From: Lachnospiraceae bacterium
Lineage (GTDB): Bacteria > Bacillota > Clostridia > Lachnospirales > Lachnospiraceae
DNA length: 64,000 nt
NCBI GenBank assembly: GCA_021770345.1
Contig: JAETRD010000008.1
Span: forward strand, 89,138 to 153,137
Direction of reading: 5' to 3'
Below, piece after piece: positions 51,421 through 60,244 of this stretch. Every line of letters starts with the position of its first letter. Position 1 is the first letter of the stretch. The position numbers and the translations under genes were made by a program. The notes beneath the pieces are model-generated. The model did no database searches. It saw only the letters and a list, made by a program, of their open reading frames with translations, and was not told where the DNA came from.

Positions 51421-52383
51421 TTATTCCTGTCCCTCTCGTTCTGCCGCGCCGTCTTTTGCAAGCGCTTCTCGCACCGTCGCCGCAACTCCCTCTTCGTCCA
51501 GCCCGTAATACCGGAACACCTCCGTGTTTGTGCCCGCAATCAGATGGCAATCCGGCAGGGAAAGGTTGATGACCCGCCTTGGACAGTACTCCCCCGCAAT
51601 CTGGGAAACGATGCTCCCGAGTCCGCCGTACGGAGAATGCTCCTCGAGCGTCACCAGAAGTTTCGCGCCCCCCGCCGCCTTTAAGATTGCCTCCTTATCC
51701 ACCGGCTTCACGCAGTACATATCAATGACGCCGATGCTGTATCCCTCCTTCTCAAGCAGTCGCCGCGCGCGCACGGCGGCCGGAACCATCTCCCCGCAGG
51801 CGATAAGGACCGCGTCGCATCCCTCCGCGATCACATTCGCCCGATTCAGCCGAAACAATATATTTTCGTCGTAGACATCCTCCGTCGGCAGCCGGCTGAC
51901 GCGCACATAAGCCGGCTTTTCGTCCTTTAGCAATTCTTCCACCAGACATTTTGTCTGGAAGCGGTCGCTCGGAAGATAGACGCGCATCCCCGGGAGGGCC
52001 GCCATCGCCGCGATATCCTGGCAGGAATGATGGGTCATGCCAAGCGCTCCGTAGCTGATTCCGCCGCTGATTCCCACTAACGTCACATTCGTCTGTGAGT
52101 ATGCGACGTCCACCTTTGCCTGCTCATAGCTCCTCGTGGACAAAAAGCTGGCCGGCGATGCCGCAAATACTTTCTTGCCGCATGCCGCAAGCCCCGCGGA
52201 TACCGTCACCAGATTCTGTTCCGCGATGCCTAGCTCCACGAACTGTGCGGGATAGCTTTCGGCAAACGGAGTCATCGAGGCGGAACCTCTCGAATCGGAG
52301 CATACGACTACGATATCCTTATCCGTCTCCGCCGCTTTACACAGCGTATCGCAGATTACCTGGCGGTTTGTTATCTGATTCAT
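51421..52383 (-). CDS. Transketolase, C-terminal subunit
   Basis: A 320-residue protein with the pyrimidine-binding and C-terminal domains of transketolase: FVELGIAEQNLVTVSAGLAA near residue 50 carries the glutamate that activates thiamine, and VTLEEHSPYGGLGS lies in the last domain. It needs the N-terminal subunit encoded by the gene just upstream, overlapping by four bases. Split transketolases are common in carbohydrate operons, including apulose-4-phosphate transketolase. Confidence 0.92.
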   Translation of the reverse strand: MNQITNRQVICDTLCKAAETDKDIVVVCSDSRGSASMTPFAESYPAQFVELGIAEQNLVTVSAGLAACGKKVFAASPASFLSTRSYEQAKVDVAYSQTNVTLVGISGGISYGALGMTHHSCQDIAAMAALPGMRVYLPSDRFQTKCLVEELLKDEKPAYVRVSRLPTEDVYDENILFRLNRANVIAEGCDAVLIACGEMVPAAVRARRLLEKEGYSIGVIDMYCVKPVDKEAILKAAGGAKLLVTLEEHSPYGGLGSIVSQIAGEYCPRRVINLSLPDCHLIAGTNTEVFRYYGLDEEGVAATVREALAKDGAAEREGQE

Positions 52384-53198
52384 CTTAACACCTCCTCAAT
52401 CTCCTTTGCCGCGCGGCGATACTGCTCCTCCGTGATCACACCGTGATGCCAGCCCGCCTGATGCTCCATAAAGGAAACGCCCTTTCCCTTTACGGTGTGC
52501 GCGATGACTGCGCTCGGCATTCCCTTGCACGCAGCCGCTTTCTCATATGCTGCGGCAAGCTGCCCGCAGTCGTTTCCGTCCGACACCTCAATCACATTCC
52601 ATCCGAATTCCTCAAATTTTCTTCCCAGATCCGCGCTGTTCATCACCTGCGCCGTCGTCCCGCTGATTTGCAGTCCGTTTACATCGACGGTCGCGCAGAG
52701 ATTGTCCAGCTTGTAGTGTCCTGCCGCCATCATGCCCTCGTAATTCGAGCCCTCCGCCATCTCCCCGTCTCCGAGCACCACATAGGTGCGGTAACTCCTG
52801 TGATCCATTTTTGCCGCCAGCGCCATGCCGACGCCGAGCGCAAGCCCGTGCCCCAGCGAACCCGAATTGATCTCAATCCCGGGAACCTCGGTATTCGGAT
52901 GCCCGATATACTTCGAGCCGAATGCGCTGAATGTATCGATCGCCTCCTGTTTGTCAAAGAAACCCTTTTCCCCCAGCACGATGTAAAGCGCATCCACGCA
53001 GTGTCCCTTGCTCAGCAGAAAACGGTCCCGGTTTTCATCAGTCCAGTTGTCGGGCCCGACATTCATGACCCCAAAATACAGGGTTGTCATGATATCGATG
53101 ACACTCAAGTCCCCTCCCACATGTCCGGCTTTGGAGCGGTAGACCTCCTCGATGATATCGCGGCGCAACTCATATGCTTTTTTTGTCAGTGCATCCAT
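52380..53198 (-). CDS. Transketolase, N-terminal subunit
   Basis: A 272-residue thiamine-diphosphate-binding subunit: SKAGHVGGDLSVIDIM near residue 24, RFLLSKGHCVDALY, and the ThDP/Mg motif VVLGDGEMAEGSNYEGMMAAGHYKLDN near residues 141-167. It forms the active enzyme with the next gene. A repeat element lies just before it. Confidence 0.93.
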   Translation of the reverse strand: MDALTKKAYELRRDIIEEVYRSKAGHVGGDLSVIDIMTTLYFGVMNVGPDNWTDENRDRFLLSKGHCVDALYIVLGEKGFFDKQEAIDTFSAFGSKYIGHPNTEVPGIEINSGSLGHGLALGVGMALAAKMDHRSYRTYVVLGDGEMAEGSNYEGMMAAGHYKLDNLCATVDVNGLQISGTTAQVMNSADLGRKFEEFGWNVIEVSDGNDCGQLAAAYEKAAACKGMPSAVIAHTVKGKGVSFMEHQAGWHHGVITEEQYRRAAKEIEEVLR

Positions 53199-53219
53199 TC
53201 CATGCTCCTTTCTTGGCGT

Positions 53220-53272
53220 GTGAATTTGGGCGTAAGCACAAATTCACGGATTGAAAATTTTAATTTTCAATC
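53220..53272 (-). repeat. Intra-operon repeat element, copy 2
   Basis: A hairpin with 12-base arms and one mismatch (53220-53231 with 53236-53247; GTGAATTTG/CAAATTCAC core), followed by GGATTGAAAATT... at 53248-53272, identical to the same part of copy 1. It contains the stop codon of the isomerase-like gene and ends about 20 bases before the transketolase ribosome site. Confidence 0.75.
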
Positions 53273-54670
53273 TTCACCCCTTATAAACGCTTTTATCTCT
53301 TCCTCATTGTTGTCGTACAGATCCGGCGTCACCCCGATATATTTGCACGCCTCGTAGAGCACCGGAACCACGTCCCTGTGAATTCCCACACAGTGATGGA
53401 TATAAGGTCCCTCGACGAGTTTGGCTTCCAGACGTTTCAGGTTCTCAACCTCCACCCAGACATACGTCCCCTTTGTGTAAGGTCCCTCGACCCCTTTTGC
53501 CCGGCCGAGCAGCAGGGAATATTCGCCGTTATCGCCGTCAAAACGACAGAGCGTCATCTCGCCGTGCCTTGCTTCTGCCTCCACCGCTCCCGGATAGTCA
53601 AAGGCGAGCGGATATCCGATGGTCGGCCTGTGCGATGCGCACGAAATCGGCCACGGCCCGCAGTGCTGCAGCAGCTCCCCGTTTTCATTGTCCGGGTGGC
53701 GCACGGTCCAGTCCGCAAAGAAACTGCGCGCCTCTCCCATGCCCGCCGCCTCACAGAGAACGGCCGTCACCGCCCCGTGAATATCGGTCTCGCAGACAAC
53801 CGGAAAACCTTCCTCATTCAGCAGGCTGTTCGCCGCGCACGGCATAATTCCGATCTCCGACTGCAGTGCGTTCCAGCACTGAATTGCGGCCGCATTACAG
53901 CCGTATCTGTCCGCCAACGCGCGCACGGCAACCTTTAACGCCGCGATATTGGTAAGCTCCTCCTCCCCGACCGCGATATCAAAGTTCTCTCTGCAATACG
54001 CGATTACCTCCGCCGTCTTCGTCCCATCCCGCTTTGCCTGTTCCATCTCGGCCACAAGCTCCGGAAGCGGAACCGGGGCGAGCTGGATATTATACTTTTC
54101 GAGCAATTCTCCCTCGTTGCACATCGTCGACCAGAAATCGTACGGCCTCGGCCCGATCTGCAGTATCCTTGTTTTCCGAAATGCCTTTACCACGTTGCAC
54201 ACCGCAAGAAAATTCCGGATGCCGCGCGCAAATTCCGCATCTTCCAGTCTGCAGTTGCACAGATAAGTAAACGGCACCCGAAATCTCCGCAGCACCTTCC
54301 CGGTTGCAAAGAGTCCGCACTGGCTGTCCCGCAGGCGAATCCCGTTCTCGTCCGGCCGCTCGTCTCTCGGCCCCCAGAGCAGAACCGGTACCCCCATCTC
54401 CTTTGCCAGGCGCGCCACCTCATACTCGGTTCCGAAGTTGGTATGCGGGAAAAACAACCCGTCAACCCGCTCCTGCTTAAATTTCTCCGCAATCCGGATG
54501 CGGTCTGCCTCGTCATGCAGCAGGCCGTCCTCCGCGATATCGTCGATATCCACAAAAGAAACCCCGAGCTCCTCCAACTTTCTTCGCGTCAGATCCGCAT
54601 ATTTTACCGCATCCGGTGCGGAAAAAATGCTTCGCCTTGTCGGCGCGTACCCCAATGTAATCTGATCCAT
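53267..54670 (-). CDS. L-fucose isomerase-like enzyme
   Basis: A 467-residue protein of the L-fucose/L-arabinose isomerase family. Family features are the N-terminal Rossmann-like part (VDGLFFPHTNFGTEYEVARLAKE), ILQIGPRPYDFWS, the metal ligand stretch VVCETDIHGAV near residue 290 and EGPYIHHCVGIH near the C-terminus. It would interconvert an aldose and a ketose. It is the first gene of the operon, under the divergent LacI-type repressor; the sugar is unknown, apiose being one candidate. Confidence 0.8.
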   Translation of the reverse strand: MDQITLGYAPTRRSIFSAPDAVKYADLTRRKLEELGVSFVDIDDIAEDGLLHDEADRIRIAEKFKQERVDGLFFPHTNFGTEYEVARLAKEMGVPVLLWGPRDERPDENGIRLRDSQCGLFATGKVLRRFRVPFTYLCNCRLEDAEFARGIRNFLAVCNVVKAFRKTRILQIGPRPYDFWSTMCNEGELLEKYNIQLAPVPLPELVAEMEQAKRDGTKTAEVIAYCRENFDIAVGEEELTNIAALKVAVRALADRYGCNAAAIQCWNALQSEIGIMPCAANSLLNEEGFPVVCETDIHGAVTAVLCEAAGMGEARSFFADWTVRHPDNENGELLQHCGPWPISCASHRPTIGYPLAFDYPGAVEAEARHGEMTLCRFDGDNGEYSLLLGRAKGVEGPYTKGTYVWVEVENLKRLEAKLVEGPYIHHCVGIHRDVVPVLYEACKYIGVTPDLYDNNEEEIKAFIRGED

Positions 54671-54758
54671 GCTTTTCCTCCTTCTCTCTGTAAACCGCCG
54701 GCTTCACCCGTGCGCCGGTTTGTGCATCTCTTTTCTGCTTTTATTATCTGATTCCGCA

Positions 54759-54785
54759 AACTTAATTTCAATAAATTATTAAGTT
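54759..54785. promoter_or_regulatory. Operator candidate between isomerase operon and lacI-type gene
   Basis: Perfect inverted arms AACTTAAT (54759-54766) and ATTAAGTT (54778-54785) with an 11-base spacer. A second small palindrome, AATTTA-C-TAAATT, lies about 25 bases further on. Both are in the divergent promoter region. Confidence 0.5.
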
Positions 54786-54866
54786 CAGTTCCCGGATCTA
54801 TTGACTTAATTTACTAAATTTGCTATTCTGAATCTGCAATTATTGACACAGAAAAGAGGATTTGTC

Positions 54867-55901
54867 ATGGCAGTCACCGCAAAAGAACTCGCAAAAACGC
54901 TCGGTCTGTCCGAAGCCGCCGTCTCCATGGCGTTAAACGGGAAGCCCGGCGTCAGCACTGCGACACGAAAAAAAGTCATAGACGCCGCAAAGGCAAACGG
55001 CTATGACTTCACAAGACGAAACGTTCCGGCAGAACCTGCCGTCTCCAACGGAACGATTTATTTTATCATCTACAAAAAAAACGGAGCCATCGTCGCCGAT
55101 ACTCCGTTTTTCTCACAGCTGTCAGAGGGAATTGAGTCCGGCTGCAAAGCTGCCGGATATCACATGAATATCTCTTATCTGTATGAGGGGGATTCGATTG
55201 ATTTTGAATTGTCCGAAATCATACGGTTTGGCTGTAAAGGGATCCTCTTACTGGGTACGGAGATGACAGAGGCGGAATTTTCTCCTTTCGCCTCCCTGCG
55301 GATTCCCGTTGTGGTTTTAGACACCTGTTTTGAAAACTTAAGCGCGGACTATGTCCAGATTGACAATGTCCAGGGTTCCTATCTGGCCACCTGCCATCTG
55401 ATTCGTCACTGCCGGAATCCCCACACCGGGCAGACGGCGCAGCCGGGTTATCTGAAATCCTCCTGCACCATCCAGAACTTTCTCGAGCGTGCGGACGGCT
55501 TCTACAAGGCAATCCGGCGGAACGGGATGTCCACCTCCAAGTCTCTTGTACATGTGCTCTCCCCTTCCGTGGAGGGCGCTTACGCCGATATGAAAGAGCT
55601 GCTCTCACAGGGAGAGCAGCCCGCCAGATGCTATTTTGCCGACAATGACTTAATCGCCGCCGGAGCGCTTCGCGCCTTCTTAGAGGCCGGATTCCGGGTT
55701 CCGGAGGATGTCGCCGTCGTCGGATTTGACGATATGCCGCTGTGCGTCTATGTGGAGCCGGCTCTGACCACGGTACATGTTCCCAAGCAGTACATGGGCC
55801 GGATGGCTGCACGGCGACTCGCGGAAATTATTTCTTCGGAGACAAATGAACCGGTAAAGATTCAGATTGAAACCTCCCTTGTAATCCGCAAATCGGTATA
55901 G
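54867..55901 (+). CDS. LacI-family transcriptional regulator
   Basis: A 344-residue repressor. The helix-turn-helix TAKELAKTLGLSEAAVSMALNGKPGVSTATRKKV fills residues 4-38, followed by a type I periplasmic-binding-protein sensor (VVVLDTCFENLSADYVQIDN; VVGFDDMPLCVYVEPALTTV). The ATG at 54867 follows AGAGGA. It is divergent from the isomerase-transketolase-kinase-hydrolase operon and probably represses it. Confidence 0.95.
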   Translation: MAVTAKELAKTLGLSEAAVSMALNGKPGVSTATRKKVIDAAKANGYDFTRRNVPAEPAVSNGTIYFIIYKKNGAIVADTPFFSQLSEGIESGCKAAGYHMNISYLYEGDSIDFELSEIIRFGCKGILLLGTEMTEAEFSPFASLRIPVVVLDTCFENLSADYVQIDNVQGSYLATCHLIRHCRNPHTGQTAQPGYLKSSCTIQNFLERADGFYKAIRRNGMSTSKSLVHVLSPSVEGAYADMKELLSQGEQPARCYFADNDLIAAGALRAFLEAGFRVPEDVAVVGFDDMPLCVYVEPALTTVHVPKQYMGRMAARRLAEIISSETNEPVKIQIETSLVIRKSV

Positions 55902-55924
55902 CGGCTTCTCTGGTTTTCCGCTAT
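55898..55924. terminator. Short hairpin spanning two convergent stop codons
   Basis: Stem ATAGCGG/CCGCTAT (55898-55904 with 55918-55924) contains the stop codons of both the lacI-type gene and the M3 peptidase gene. T runs are weak, so termination is uncertain. Confidence 0.4.
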
Positions 55925-57624
55925 TTCATAAATGCGCTTTCCATAAGTTCGGCTTTTGCGACGCCGACGGCGCGCTCCACGCTGCCCGGCTCAAACGGAC
56001 TCGAAAGTCCCGCGTGCGCGAGCGTCTCAAGATAGCTCATGCTGCCGCCGCACTTGCAGAGCTTTAAGTAATCCTCCCACGCGCGCTCGTGATCTTCTTT
56101 TTCTTTCTTCTTAAACTCCATCGCGCCCATCGTTGTCAGCGTGTAGTTGATATAATAGAACGGATAGAGGAAAATATGCAGCTTGTGGTACCAGTATCCG
56201 CCGCGGTCGAAGAAATCGTCCGCCTCGTACTTTCTCCACGGCATATATTTCTCCTCAAGTTTCTTCCATTCAAGCGTGCGTTCCTTCGGCGTCAGCTCCG
56301 GCCTGCCGTAGCAGATATGCTGAAATTCATCGACCGCCACGCCGAACGGCACAAACGTGAGTGCCTCCTGCAAATGTGCAAAACGGAATTTATCCGCCTG
56401 TTCCCCAAAAAAACGCTCCGCATACGGATAGGCGAACTGCTCCATCGACATCGAGTGAATTTCCGCGATATCCGTGGACTCGCTGTAATAGTCCATAATC
56501 GGCTGATGGCGCATCGCCATATAACCCGCAAACGCGTGTCCGAGCTCATGTGTCAGCACCTGCATGTCAAAAATCGTCTGATTGAAGCAGGAGAATACGA
56601 ATGGCGCTTTATACCGCGACAGGCTGGTCATATACCCCGTCGAAGCCTTTCCCGGTTTATTTTTCAGATCCATCAGCTCGTGCTCGATCATAAAGTCGAT
56701 AAACGCTCCCGTCTCCGGACTGATCTCATGATACATCTTCCGCGCTTCCGCAACCATGAAGTCGTCATCCCCCGCCGGAACCGCATTGCCGTCGGGATAA
56801 ATGCGCTTCTCGTCATAGCAGAACAGTTTGTCCACCCCAAGCCGTTTCGCCTGCGCCTCATAGAGCTTTTCACAGAGCGGCACGAGCACTGTCTTCACCT
56901 GCTCCCGGAACGACTCTACCTCCTTCTGCCCGTAATCGGTGCGTCCCTGCTGCATATAGCCCACCGGGATAAAATTCTCATAGCCAAGATTCCGCCCCAT
57001 CTCGTTGCGGATTTTAATCAGCTCGTCCCAGATTTCCTCCAGGCGCGTCTCGTGGCTGTGATAGAAATCAGAATACGCCTGCACGGCGGCCTTTCGCACT
57101 TCCCTCTCCTCATGCTCGAAATATTTCTGCACCCCGTAGAGGTTTAACGTCTTTCCGTCAAACGGGATCTCCGCCGTCGCCATGATTTTCTGGTATTCGT
57201 TTGTCAGCTTTGCCTCCCGCTGCATCAGCGGGATATTCGCCTCGCAGAAGGTCTTCTTCTGCAGGTCCTTCTTCACGAAATACTGCTTTCCATACTCCCG
57301 CTCGAAATCAGCGCGGAACGGGCTTTCCGCCAGCGCCTCGTCCACCGCGAGCATCTGCGGCATGATCGTCGGAAACATATCGTTGATATACGCATCCTCT
57401 TTCTCGTAAAATTCGTCCGTGGTATCCAGCGTATGGCGAATCGATGCGATCGTACACTCCGTCTCGAAGTCTTTGCTCCGCTCTTCCATCTCTGCCATCA
57501 CTTTTTTGACTTCTTCGTACGAAGCGGCTTTTTCAATCCGCTCCTTCGCCTGCACGGCAAGAGCCGCGATTCCCTCGAAATCCGGCCTCCTGTACTCTAA
57601 TTCAGAAAATTTAAAATCCTCCAT
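55921..57624 (-). CDS. M3-family oligoendopeptidase (PepF-like)
   Basis: A 567-residue cytoplasmic zinc peptidase. The metal site is LTHELGHAFAGY near residue 357, with a downstream glutamate in STDIAEIHSMSME near residue 386. Length and sequence fit the M3 oligoendopeptidase group of Clostridia. It acts on short peptides. No operon partner is evident. Confidence 0.93.
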   Translation of the reverse strand: MEDFKFSELEYRRPDFEGIAALAVQAKERIEKAASYEEVKKVMAEMEERSKDFETECTIASIRHTLDTTDEFYEKEDAYINDMFPTIMPQMLAVDEALAESPFRADFEREYGKQYFVKKDLQKKTFCEANIPLMQREAKLTNEYQKIMATAEIPFDGKTLNLYGVQKYFEHEEREVRKAAVQAYSDFYHSHETRLEEIWDELIKIRNEMGRNLGYENFIPVGYMQQGRTDYGQKEVESFREQVKTVLVPLCEKLYEAQAKRLGVDKLFCYDEKRIYPDGNAVPAGDDDFMVAEARKMYHEISPETGAFIDFMIEHELMDLKNKPGKASTGYMTSLSRYKAPFVFSCFNQTIFDMQVLTHELGHAFAGYMAMRHQPIMDYYSESTDIAEIHSMSMEQFAYPYAERFFGEQADKFRFAHLQEALTFVPFGVAVDEFQHICYGRPELTPKERTLEWKKLEEKYMPWRKYEADDFFDRGGYWYHKLHIFLYPFYYINYTLTTMGAMEFKKKEKEDHERAWEDYLKLCKCGGSMSYLETLAHAGLSSPFEPGSVERAVGVAKAELMESAFMK

Positions 57625-57703
57625 AAAAACACTGCCCTCGCGCCGGTATCCGTCCGCCGCGTTCCTTTCTCCGTTTTCCGGTATTTTATATGTTTCTTAC
57701 AGT

Positions 57704-58915
57704 CTATCCAATCCCTTCCGGGCTGTCAAGCTCCGTGCCTGACGGCTGCGCTTCCCGAGGCGTCGGTTTCTCCGGTCCCTCCTGGAATTTCTCCGGCGCG
57801 GTTTCCTGCTGCACATTCTGCGGCGTCTTCCCTGGCTCCTCCGGGGATTGTCCGGACACGGTTTCCTGCTGCGCTTCCCGCGATGTCTCCGATTTTATCT
57901 CCGGCGCATCCTCCGCCGGTTTCGTCGCCCGCGGCTTTGTCTTCTCCGGCTCTGCGGGCGGTTCTGTTTTCACCGGAGATTCCTCCGTGTCCTCCGCCGG
58001 CTCTCCCGCCGCGGAATACGGCTGTGCGTCATCTTTTTCCCGCTTCCAGACGGCCGTCCAGCGCTCCTTCCACCGCTCCTTTTTCTCCCTGCGCGCCGCT
58101 TTTCGCTCTTTTTTCTTCTCCTGCTTTGCGTACGCCTTTTCTTTCAGCCAGACTTCTTTCGCTGCCGCGCGCTCCATCTCTTTGAGGTAGCCGTCGGCTT
58201 TTCTTCTGCTGCGGCGGTCCTCACGGTATGGGTCATATAAGAAATACGAAACCGCTCCGAGTACCAGTATCAGCACTCCCGCCGCCGTGAAATACGGCAG
58301 CAGTATACCGTACTCCTCAAATCCGAGCTCATAGCAGACAAATATCACCATCATAGCCGGGAACAGCAACAGATACAATACTTTTATCAGGCCGTCCAAA
58401 ATCGGGTGCTGTTTCTTTCCATTTGACAGCAGCGTGCCCTCAATCGCGGTAAAGAACGCCATAAAAATACAGATTTCCGATCCGAAACCGTGCAGCGCTC
58501 CGCACAGCACAATCATCATCAGCGACAGAAAAAACAGTGCAAAGGCCGCCCCCTGCTGCCATGACCGCCTTGCCTCCGTCATTCCCATCAGTTTGTCCTC
58601 GCTGATTCCGTGCATCCGGTATACCTGCGCCTGAATCCGCCGCTCAAACGCCTCGTTGTAAGCCTGTTCCTCCTTTGTATTCTTAAGATTCTCCTCCACC
58701 GAGGCAATCATCCGGTCAATATAGATCTGCTGCTGCCGGATTCTCCTGCCCCGCTGTCTCTCAAGCTCGTTTTGCTGCTCGGCTTCTTCCTGCAGCTTTA
58801 ACACCCTGCCGATGCGGGGATTTTTTACTTCAATGTCTTCCTCTTTCGGCATATCCTCGATAACGACTTTTTCGCTCTCTATAATCTGCGTACCGCTCCC
58901 GTTTTCATCTGACAT
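57704..58915 (-). CDS. Coiled-coil membrane protein of unknown function
   Basis: A 403-residue protein: acidic start, a Q/E/R-rich coiled coil (residues about 38-105), four membrane helices (about 125-230), a strongly basic stretch (K/R/E-rich, 235-290) and a disordered P/E/T-rich tail with QQET- and EEPGKTP-like near-repeats (300-403). I do not recognise the family. GGAGGAGG precedes the ATG, and no neighbour suggests a role. Confidence 0.65.
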   Translation of the reverse strand: MSDENGSGTQIIESEKVVIEDMPKEEDIEVKNPRIGRVLKLQEEAEQQNELERQRGRRIRQQQIYIDRMIASVEENLKNTKEEQAYNEAFERRIQAQVYRMHGISEDKLMGMTEARRSWQQGAAFALFFLSLMMIVLCGALHGFGSEICIFMAFFTAIEGTLLSNGKKQHPILDGLIKVLYLLLFPAMMVIFVCYELGFEEYGILLPYFTAAGVLILVLGAVSYFLYDPYREDRRSRRKADGYLKEMERAAAKEVWLKEKAYAKQEKKKERKAARREKKERWKERWTAVWKREKDDAQPYSAAGEPAEDTEESPVKTEPPAEPEKTKPRATKPAEDAPEIKSETSREAQQETVSGQSPEEPGKTPQNVQQETAPEKFQEGPEKPTPREAQPSGTELDSPEGIG

Positions 58916-59046
58916 ATGGCTTCCTCCTCCGTATTTTCCTTAAAACAGATGCTCTCACATTTTTGGAAGAATATGGATTAAATTATACCAAATATATCTT
59001 CATAATACAATGTTTAAGCGCCATCGGACACATTCGCCCTGCTTTC

Positions 59047-59889
59047 TCAATTTTTATGCGAATCCGTCTCCAGACTATAAAGCTGTCGTTGTTCTCTGAC
59101 AACAAGAACGGCAGAAAATATCAACGCCAATGCATCGCTGACCGGCTGGGCAACAAAAATGCCGTTAATCCCCCCAAAGCACAGGAAAAATATAGATAAA
59201 TGGTATCGGAATAAAACCTGCCTTAAAAAGGTAATCACTATGCCCTGCAACTCCGATATCCAGCATTTCTTCGGAAGCACCAAAGGACAAAAGAATTGCT
59301 TCCGGAAAGAACATGACGATGAGCCAGATCATACAGGTAATGCCGACGGAAAAAGCAGAAGCCTGATACAGGGCTGCCATAACCCTCCTGTAATTTTTTG
59401 CGCCAAAATTATTGCCGACAATCGGCTGTATGCCCTGACTGATACCGCTTGCGGGCATGATCACAAATGTCATTATACTTGCAACAACGGCATACACACT
59501 GATTGCCGTATCTCCGCCATATTTTCCTAATTGACTGTTATAAACAAGGCTGATCATCCCCATTGCCATTTGTGCAATCCAAAAAGCAAAACCGCAGAAT
59601 ATAATTTTCCCGGAGAAACCAAAATCAAAAGAAAATGTTTCTCTTTGTCAAGGGCAATATTTGTTACGGCACCGATACCCGTGACACACATGCCCCAAAC
59701 AGGCTTTCCGGAAACGCGCACAAAATCGCAAAAAACCTGTGTATGTCCCTGAAACAGACAGCCCATTGCAACTATTTTATAATATTCAAACGCATATTCA
59801 TATGCCGTTTCTGTCACTCCAAATACCCTGAGAATCGGATTAAAGAAATTTCTTTGAAAATAGCTTGCTGTCACACCAAAAATGCGTAA
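59047..59889 (-). pseudogene. MATE efflux transporter remnant
   Basis: Three pieces in different frames read as one MATE protein. 59874-59640 gives FFNPILRVFGVTETAYEYA...VTNIALD, 59640-59200 gives the middle (GKIIFCGFAFW, then VYNSQLGKYGGDTAI...), and 59283-59047 gives FFLCFGGINGIFVAQPVSD. Frameshifts lie near 59640 and 59200. The first roughly 100 residues are absent. It is not functional. Confidence 0.8.
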
Positions 59890-59936
59890 GCTGTCACTTA
59901 CAAGATAAGTTCTCCCAACCGTTTCATTAGACTCCC

Positions 59937-59986
59937 GGAATCTCTAAGCCTTTATTCATCTGGCTTCTGAGATTCCTTTTTTATTT
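59937..59986 (+). terminator. Terminator-like hairpin with T-rich tail
   Basis: Stem GGAATCTC/GAGATTCC with inner AAGCC/GGCTT, followed on the plus strand by TTTTTTATTTTTT. No intact plus-strand gene precedes it, so it may be left over from a lost gene. A weak 60-residue minus-strand frame (59952-60134, TTG start) overlaps it and is not convincing. Confidence 0.6.
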
Positions 59987-60244
59987 TTTCTCCACCTATT
60001 TTCAAAAAGTACCTGACATATGCTCCTAAAAATGCGGCGCTTATTTTTTGTACAATAGGCAGCCTCGAAAACCGGTCTGCTACGATTTCCTGTTCTTTAC
60101 AGTGTGTTTTCATCTTTAATATCGCTTTCACCAATTTAGTGATTTAATTACAATGGTGAAACTTCAAAATGTCAGCTCAAGTGAATCATCATTTATGGAT
60201 TCCAAAAGCTGTCATAAACAAAATCCCCATGGATACTTGATTCA
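59987..60244. other. Non-coding stretch in the decayed region
   Basis: Between the terminator-like hairpin and the WD40 remnant I see no supported gene or repeat. Confidence 0.4.

Noticed and set aside
59952-60134. 60-residue minus-strand frame
   Set aside because: TTG start, no ribosome site, and its C-terminal Lys-rich part is the complement of a terminator stem and T tract.
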